This document shows, piece by piece, positions 6,973 to 10,824 of a stretch of DNA of 10,824 bases (its first letter is position 1; every line of letters begins with the position of its first letter). Origin of the DNA: Paludibacteraceae bacterium (lineage in GTDB: Bacteria > Bacteroidota > Bacteroidia > Bacteroidales > Paludibacteraceae); assembly GCA_947445425.1 (NCBI GenBank), contig CANFFA010000047.1, positions 1-10,824 on the forward strand, read 5' to 3'. The notes beneath the pieces were generated by a model. That model was given only the letters and a program-made list of their open reading frames with translations. It was not told the DNA's origin and searched no databases. The position numbers were made by a program, and so were the translations under genes.

Positions 6973-7028
6973 ATACAAAGATTCAGACACATTTACATTT
7001 ACTGTACTTAAACTCTGTCTCTTTGTAT
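6973..7028. repeat. Inverted repeat between the CDGSH and DoxX-like genes
   Basis: ATACAAAGA (6973-6981) pairs perfectly with TCTTTGTAT (7020-7028). GACA (6986-6989) extends the stem against TGTC (7016-7019) after a 4-base bulge, leaving a 26-base loop. Only a short run of T residues follows, so it is a poor terminator. It could be an attenuator-like hairpin or a regulator site in the doxX leader. The right arm holds TCTCTTTG, one mismatch from a -7 element. Confidence 0.4.
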
Positions 7029-7078
7029 TTTATCAATCAAAACTTAAAATCGAACTATTAATTCAAAATTAAAGAAAA

Positions 7079-7426
7079 ATGGAAATAACAAAAACAACAA
7101 AGACAATTGCTTGGGTAATCTCAGGATTATTAACTGCGATTTTTTTATTTAGTGCTAGCGCAAAAATTATGCATCCAGAGCAAATGGAGCAGATGAAATT
7201 AGGGGATTGGAGAATTCTTATCATCATTGGCGAAATCATTTCAGCATTGTTATTTTTAGTTCCAAAAACAAATATCTTCGGAACTTTATTATTAAGTGCT
7301 TACATGGGTGGAGCCATCATTATTCACATGACTACTGCACAAGGTATTATTTTCCCAAGTGTTTTTTTGATTTTGATTTGGGTAGTTGCTTTTTTACGCA
7401 AACCGGAATTGTTCAAGATTAAATAA
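7079..7426 (+). CDS. DoxX-like small membrane protein
   Basis: The 115-residue protein has four predicted membrane helices at about 9-27, 44-62, 66-84 and 89-106, with short charged loops and a basic C terminus. The segment FSASAKIMHPEQMEQMKLGDW (24-44) after helix 1 is the characteristic feature of DoxX-like proteins. The family is named after a subunit of the archaeal thiosulfate:quinone oxidoreductase. Most bacterial members have no established activity, though several are linked to redox or quinone-related functions. A catalytic role cannot be read from this sequence. The start at 7079 follows an A-rich stretch. The next 340 bp have no gene: they hold the palindrome 7458-7657, a small dyad and the marR promoter region. 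Confidence 0.8.
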   Translation: MEITKTTKTIAWVISGLLTAIFLFSASAKIMHPEQMEQMKLGDWRILIIIGEIISALLFLVPKTNIFGTLLLSAYMGGAIIIHMTTAQGIIFPSVFLILIWVVAFLRKPELFKIK

Positions 7427-7457
7427 ACCTGATGACATAAGTACTTGCACACAAATA

Positions 7458-7657
7458 ATCGACATTTTTTGAACGCAATTTTTTTGAACGCAAAAGACGC
7501 AAGTAGCGCAAATTTACACAAAAAAAAAATCTTACTCAACTGCCTACTTTTTATCAAATTTATAATTAATTGTCTTATTTATAGCCACTTAATTCGTACA
7601 AAAACTAAAATTGCGAAGATTTGTGTTTTTTGCGTTTTTTGCGTTCAAAATGTCGAT
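7458..7657. repeat. 200-bp imperfect palindromic element (GAACGCAAAA type)
   Basis: The outer ends ATCGACATTTT (7458-7468) and AAAATGTCGAT (7647-7657) are perfect reverse complements over 11 bp. Inside, GAACGC appears at 7471-7476 and again near 7486, and the copy plus its following 11 bases matches the reverse complement of the region ending at 7646 with a single mismatch. An ACACAAA...TCTT segment then continues the pairing, leaving about 80 bases of AT-rich loop. It resembles the CGCAAAG-rich intergenic repeats of Bacteroidota and carries no transposase. It occupies most of the gap between the DoxX-like gene and marR. Confidence 0.75.
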
Positions 7658-7663
7658 CTATAT

Positions 7664-7682
7664 CTTAGTAGGTACTTAGTAC
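7664..7682. promoter_or_regulatory. Candidate operator upstream of marR
   Basis: CTTAGTA occurs at 7664-7670 and 7675-7681, 11 bp apart (about one helical turn). The second copy sits in the perfect odd palindrome GTACT-T-AGTAC (7672-7682). It lies about 40 bp upstream of the marR -7 candidate. MarR proteins often control their own gene, so an autoregulatory site is plausible, but nothing here proves it. Confidence 0.35.
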
Positions 7683-7719
7683 AAATATATAAGTCGGATC
7701 AAAAATAAAATTCGTATTT

Positions 7720-7727
7720 TATCTTTG
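7720..7727 (+). promoter_or_regulatory. Candidate -7 element for marR
   Basis: TATCTTTG matches TAnnTTTG and lies 39 bp before the marR start. No TTG is seen at the expected -33 distance, so the assignment rests on one element. Confidence 0.4.
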
Positions 7728-7766
7728 TTTTATTACTTTAGCCCAAATCATTAATGCCTTGGAATT

Positions 7767-8216
7767 ATGAAAATTGAAGATGAAATAAAAGGTCGATTTA
7801 GAAATGAATATCACAAAGGCTTGATCAATTTGAATTATACCACCAGACATCTGAGTTATGAATTCAATCAAGCGCTTAAAGAACATGCCGTTACAGAACA
7901 ACAATACAATGTATTGAGAATACTACGTGGTTTTCGTGCAGAAGCACCACTATCAATAAGTTTCATCAAGGAGCGAATGCTTGATAAAGATTCAGATGTG
8001 AGTCGCATTGTGGACCGATTGTTTTTAAACAAAATGCTTACCAGATGCGAAAATGTAATGGACAGAAGACAAAAATCGGTAGAAATTACTGAAAAAGGAT
8101 TGGAATTATTAAACAGCATGTTAATCATTGAAAAAAAAGTGGATACCCTATTGAGTAATCTCTCCGAAGAAGAAGTACAACAACTTAATTATCTATTGGA
8201 TAAAATTCGAGGATAA
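7767..8216 (+). CDS. MarR-family transcriptional regulator
   Basis: The 149 residues are the usual MarR length. The fold reads as an N-terminal dimer helix (about 10-40), a winged helix-turn-helix from TEQQYNVLRILRG (43-55) through the recognition helix DSDVSRIVDRLFLNKM (75-90), and a wing with the family signature DRRQKSVEITEKG (99-111), followed by a C-terminal dimerisation helix pair (about 112-148). It should act as a dimer on a palindromic operator. The ligand is unknown. C94 lies at the base of the wing, but one cysteine is not enough to call a redox sensor. It sits between the CDGSH/DoxX-like genes and pta-ackA, all in the same orientation, and a perfect dyad lies over the pta promoter, so either set could be its target. 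Confidence 0.9.
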   Translation: MKIEDEIKGRFRNEYHKGLINLNYTTRHLSYEFNQALKEHAVTEQQYNVLRILRGFRAEAPLSISFIKERMLDKDSDVSRIVDRLFLNKMLTRCENVMDRRQKSVEITEKGLELLNSMLIIEKKVDTLLSNLSEEEVQQLNYLLDKIRG

Positions 8217-8233
8217 ATTCTACCACATAAAAT

Positions 8234-8284
8234 AAACAGAAAACCCCATGGAACTCATCATTGTTTCATGGGGTTTTCTGTTTT
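8234..8284 (+). terminator. Strong terminator after marR
   Basis: A perfect 17-bp stem is formed by 8234-8250 and 8267-8283 (core AACCCCATG / CATGGGGTT) with a 16-base loop. It ends in TTTT and the stem starts with AAA, so it could work on both strands. It begins 17 bp after the marR stop and insulates pta-ackA from upstream transcription. Confidence 0.9.
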
Positions 8285-8340
8285 CTGACCCTCCGATAAA
8301 AATCAAATGCTACTCTAAAAAACTTAAAAAAATCAAAACT

Positions 8341-8370
8341 TTAAATTGCAATGTTGACATTGCAATTTAA
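8341..8370. promoter_or_regulatory. Perfect 30-bp dyad over the pta promoter (candidate operator)
   Basis: The 14-base arms 8341-8354 and 8357-8370 are exact reverse complements around the central TG; one more base pair matches outside (8340 and 8371). Each arm contains the 8-bp palindrome ATTGCAAT (8345-8352 and 8359-8366), with centres 14 bp apart. The right arm covers the -33 TTG of the pta promoter, so a bound protein should block RNA polymerase. No T-tract follows, which argues against a terminator. The binder is unknown; the MarR protein encoded just upstream is the nearest candidate. Confidence 0.7.
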
Positions 8371-8388
8371 AAATTATTTTTACCTTTG
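8360..8388 (+). promoter_or_regulatory. Promoter of pta-ackA
   Basis: TTG at 8360-8362 and TACCTTTG at 8381-8388 are 18 bp apart and fit the Bacteroidota -33/-7 form. The -33 part lies inside the 30-bp dyad. Transcription from here gives a leader of about 115 bases before pta. Confidence 0.6.
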
Positions 8389-8463
8389 TCGAACAATTTA
8401 GAGATTACAATTCAAGAATTCTCTTCATTTTTAAACTGCCTCGAAAAATTTCCATAACTATCT

Positions 8464-8477
8464 AACATTCAACATTC
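8464..8477. repeat. Tandem 7-mer pair in the pta leader
   Basis: AACATTC is repeated twice without a gap, followed by the related AAAACAC. It lies about 35 bp before the pta start and resembles the tandem units before serA and the radical SAM gene. Confidence 0.5.
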
Positions 8478-8511
8478 AAAACACATAAACTCCAACCAAA
8501 ATTTTACCATT

Positions 8512-9513
8512 ATGGAATTATTAGAAAAAATGGCAGTACGTGCCAAAGCCAATTTGCAACGCATCGTTTTACCCGAAGGAACTGAAATTCGTACGCTGAA
8601 AGCTGCTGACATTATTCTTCAAGAAAAAACAGCCAAATTAATTCTGATTGGTAACGAAGCAGAAATAAAAAAAATGGCGTTGGAGAATAACTTGAAACAC
8701 ATTTCTGAAGCCACCATTGTAGATCCAGAAACAGATTCCAAAATGCCAATTTATTCCAATTTGCTTTTCGAATTACGCAAAAGCAAAGGAATGACCCTTG
8801 AAGAAGCTACTAAATTGGCAAAAGACCCATTGTACTTAGGTTGCTTGATGATTAAAAATGGCGATGCAGAAGGCGAATTAGCAGGTGCGCAAAACACTAC
8901 TGGAAATGTATTGCGTCCTGCATTTCAAATTGTGAAAACACTCCCTGGCATACAAGTCGTTTCTGGTGCCATTTTAATGTTTACCCCTACCCCACAATAT
9001 GGCGAAAATGGCTTACTACTTTTTGCTGATTGTGCCGTAAATCCAAATCCAACTGCTGCCGAATTGGCACAAATAGCAGTCTGTACTGCAGAAACAGCAA
9101 AAAACATCTGCGGCTTTGAGCCAAGAGTCGCCATGTTAAGTTTCTCATCAAAAGGGAGTGCTAAACACGAATTTGTAGACAAAGTGGTTGAAGCTACCCG
9201 TATTGCTAAAGAGATGGAACCAAACCTTGATATTGATGGCGAATTACAAGCTGATGCTGCATTGGTACCTTCAATCGGACAAAGTAAAGCGCCAGGAAGT
9301 AAAATTGCAGGACATGCCAACGTACTGGTATTCCCAGACTTACAAAGTGCAAATATCGGTTATAAAATGGTGGAACGTTTCTCTGGAACACAAGCCGTTG
9401 GACCAATTTTACAAGGTATGGCAGCACCGATCAATGACCTTTCTAGAGGTTGCTCGGTAGACGACATTGTAAAAATGGTGATCATTACTGCCAATCAAGC
9501 AATAAAAGCATAA
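8512..9513 (+). CDS. pta: Phosphate acetyltransferase
   Basis: Pta interconverts acetyl-CoA plus phosphate with acetyl phosphate plus CoA in the cytoplasm. The 333 residues form only the catalytic PTA_PTB domain, the short type; the N-terminal DRTGG/CobB-like regulatory part of the roughly 700-residue enterobacterial enzyme is absent. Recognisable stretches are VLPEGTEIRTLKAA (19-32), AGAQNTTGNVLRPAFQIV (124-141), VAMLSFSSKGSA (206-217), DGELQADAA (242-250), the most diagnostic run KAPGSKIAGHANVLVFPDLQ (259-278) with NIGYKM (281-286), and QAVGPILQGMAAPINDLSRG (294-313). A phosphotransbutyrylase is a distant relative, but these motifs and the adjoining ackA favour Pta. The start at 8512 is followed by a normal N terminus. 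ackA begins 12 bp after the stop, so they form one operon. Confidence 0.97.
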   Translation: MELLEKMAVRAKANLQRIVLPEGTEIRTLKAADIILQEKTAKLILIGNEAEIKKMALENNLKHISEATIVDPETDSKMPIYSNLLFELRKSKGMTLEEATKLAKDPLYLGCLMIKNGDAEGELAGAQNTTGNVLRPAFQIVKTLPGIQVVSGAILMFTPTPQYGENGLLLFADCAVNPNPTAAELAQIAVCTAETAKNICGFEPRVAMLSFSSKGSAKHEFVDKVVEATRIAKEMEPNLDIDGELQADAALVPSIGQSKAPGSKIAGHANVLVFPDLQSANIGYKMVERFSGTQAVGPILQGMAAPINDLSRGCSVDDIVKMVIITANQAIKA

Positions 9514-9517
9514 GGAG
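9512..9517 (+). promoter_or_regulatory. Shine-Dalgarno sequence for ackA
   Basis: AAGGAG overlaps the pta stop codon and lies 8 bases before the ackA ATG. It is a strong consensus site, unlike the other starts in this window, and would help reinitiation on the pta-ackA message. Confidence 0.7.
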
Positions 9518-9525
9518 AATAAATT

Positions 9526-10731
9526 ATGAAAATACTCGTATTAAATTGTGGTAGTTCTTCTGTAAAATACAAGCTGATCGATATGAACAGCGGTGAAGAA
9601 TTAGGTGTCGGTGCTGTTGAAAAGATTGGTATGAAAGGATCTTTTCTGAAACACGAAAAACAGGATGGTCAAGTAATTGTACTAAATGGTGAAGTATTAG
9701 AGCATAAAATTGCTGTTGAATATATACTCGGTGTACTCACCAATGAGAAACACGGATGTCTAAATTCTTTGGAGGAAATTGATGCAGTAGGCCATAGAGT
9801 GGTACATGGAGGAGAAAAATTCAATTCTAGTGTTTTGATAACGGATGAAGTAATTCAAAAAATTGAAGAGTGCATTGATATTGCTCCTTTACACAATCCC
9901 CCAAATCTTGCCGGTATCAAAGCGATGTTAGAATTGCTACCCACAGTTCCTCAAGTGGCTGTGTTTGATACCGCCTTTCACCAAACCATGCCAGAACATG
10001 CATTCATGTACGGAATTCCTTATTCGCTTTATAAAAAATATGCCATTCGCCGCTATGGTTTCCACGGTACAAGCCATCGATATGTATCCAAACGTGCCTG
10101 CGAGTTTCTAGGGATGGATTACGAAAATTGTAAAATTGTCTCTGCCCATATTGGAAATGGTGGATCGGTAGCTGCAATTGATAATGGTAAATCGGTAGAC
10201 ACTTCTATGGGCTTTACGCCTGTAGAAGGACTGATGATGGGCACGCGGTCTGGAGATGTCGATTTAGGTGCAGCTACTTTCTTGATGGACAAAGAGATGA
10301 TGAATGTATCGTCAGTATCAACCTTATTTAACAAACACAGTGGATTACTAGGTGTTTCTGGTGTTTCATCCGATATGCGTGATATTGAAAAAGCAATTGG
10401 TGAGGGAAATACACGAGCCAAATTAGCAATGGACATGTTTCAATATAGAATCAAAAAATACGTTGGCGCCTATGCTGCAGCGTTGGAAGGTATTGATATT
10501 TTAGTATTTACAGGTGGAATTGGCGAAAACCATGGCGCTACACGTGCTGCGGTATGCAAAGGATTGGCATTTATGGGCATTGAACTTGATACGGATTTAA
10601 ATGCAAAATCCCGTGCCAAAGAAATTCTATTGAGCACTCCAAACTCAAAAGTCAAGGTAGTAATTATCCCCACGGATGAAGAATTTATGATTGCTTCGGA
10701 CACCCTAGAGATTCTACAAAATAAAAAATAA
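9526..10731 (+). CDS. ackA: Acetate kinase
   Basis: AckA converts acetyl phosphate plus ADP to acetate plus ATP, completing the Pta-AckA pathway. The 401 residues have normal length and ASKHA-fold motifs. The N-terminal LVLNCGSSSVKYKL (4-17) includes N7. Residues R91 (GHRVVHGGE), H123 (PLHNPPN), D148 (VFDTAFH), H180 (RYGFHGTSHRYV) and R241 (GTRSGDVDLG) match in position the catalytic residues known from the Methanosarcina enzyme. The catalytic glutamate is in PTDEEFMIA near residue 385. GHIG-type SAHIGNGGS (206-214) and FTGGIGENHG (328-337) are the nucleotide-binding loops. All key residues are present. It is co-transcribed with pta. No convincing terminator follows within the 80 bp to the next start, so read-through is possible. 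Confidence 0.98.
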   Translation: MKILVLNCGSSSVKYKLIDMNSGEELGVGAVEKIGMKGSFLKHEKQDGQVIVLNGEVLEHKIAVEYILGVLTNEKHGCLNSLEEIDAVGHRVVHGGEKFNSSVLITDEVIQKIEECIDIAPLHNPPNLAGIKAMLELLPTVPQVAVFDTAFHQTMPEHAFMYGIPYSLYKKYAIRRYGFHGTSHRYVSKRACEFLGMDYENCKIVSAHIGNGGSVAAIDNGKSVDTSMGFTPVEGLMMGTRSGDVDLGAATFLMDKEMMNVSSVSTLFNKHSGLLGVSGVSSDMRDIEKAIGEGNTRAKLAMDMFQYRIKKYVGAYAAALEGIDILVFTGGIGENHGATRAAVCKGLAFMGIELDTDLNAKSRAKEILLSTPNSKVKVVIIPTDEEFMIASDTLEILQNKK

Positions 10732-10811
10732 AAAAGTATACTAAACTAAGTTGCATCATCTAAGCCTACATGCACTTAATAGACAAGATATTAACGATTA
10801 AATAAAAACTT

Positions 10812-10824
10812 ATGTCAGAACAAA
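10812..10824 (+). CDS. 5' end of a downstream gene (partial)
   Basis: ATG at 10812 opens a frame reading MSEQ up to the window edge. It follows an A-rich stretch like other starts here and has the same orientation as ackA. Four codons cannot identify a product or exclude a chance ATG. Confidence 0.3.

Noticed and set aside
7445..7708. + strand ORF of 87 codons between the DoxX-like gene and marR
   Set aside because: It runs through the palindromic element, has a biased composition (K, N, I, F, C runs from AT-rich DNA) and no recognisable motif. The openness is explained by the repeat and by low GC.
8925..9320. - strand ORF of 131 codons opposite pta
   Set aside because: Lies entirely within pta, whose conserved motifs explain the codon pattern. 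The antisense translation has no family features.
10119..10436. - strand ORF of 105 codons opposite ackA
   Set aside because: Shadow of the conserved acetate kinase frame, with no independent start signal or motif.
10750..10785. Possible terminator after ackA (AAGTTGCAT ... ATGCACTT)
   Set aside because: The stem is short with a mismatch and no T-tract follows, so it is not called.

Overview
The window reads as chromosomal DNA of a Bacteroidota bacterium, probably Bacteroidales-like. It is AT-rich. Several genes are preceded by the TAnnTTTG -7 element of the Bacteroidota sigma factor, and most starts lack a Shine-Dalgarno sequence. From memory of the families, the serine enzymes resemble the short Bacteroidales forms. 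The assignment below phylum level is inference. All ten complete genes are on the + strand.

Layout. A gene tail (1-48) is followed by serC (248-1315) and serA (1430-2350), two consecutive enzymes of the phosphorylated serine pathway, ended by a strong terminator (2378-2416). Then comes dnaG primase (2530-4470). A 343-bp gene-free stretch holds a 181-bp imperfect palindrome and a promoter. It leads into a translationally coupled pair: a COG0731-type radical SAM protein (4814-5581) and a glycosyltransferase-like protein (5581-6540). Next are a two-motif CDGSH iron-sulfur protein (6700-6936), a small four-helix DoxX-like membrane protein (7079-7426), a second long imperfect palindrome (7458-7657), and a MarR-type regulator (7767-8216) with a 17-bp-stem terminator. 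The window closes with pta (8512-9513) and ackA (9526-10731), the acetyl-CoA to acetate/ATP pathway, and the first codons of a further gene (10812).

How it works together. serC/serA make phosphoserine from 3-phosphoglycerate, and this SerA has no ACT regulatory domain. pta/ackA form the substrate-level ATP-generating acetate branch. Their promoter overlaps a perfect 30-bp dyad, a convincing operator, with a MarR-family gene directly upstream as the obvious but unproven candidate binder. The CDGSH gene also has a well-formed promoter whose -33 element lies inside a perfect 12-bp palindrome.

The genes are mostly familiar families. The less explained content is intergenic: three different long imperfect inverted repeats, short tandem 7-8-mers just upstream of three start codons, and the two operator-like dyads. 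I see no CRISPR array, transposase, tRNA or rRNA, and no clear new multi-gene defence or biosynthetic system.
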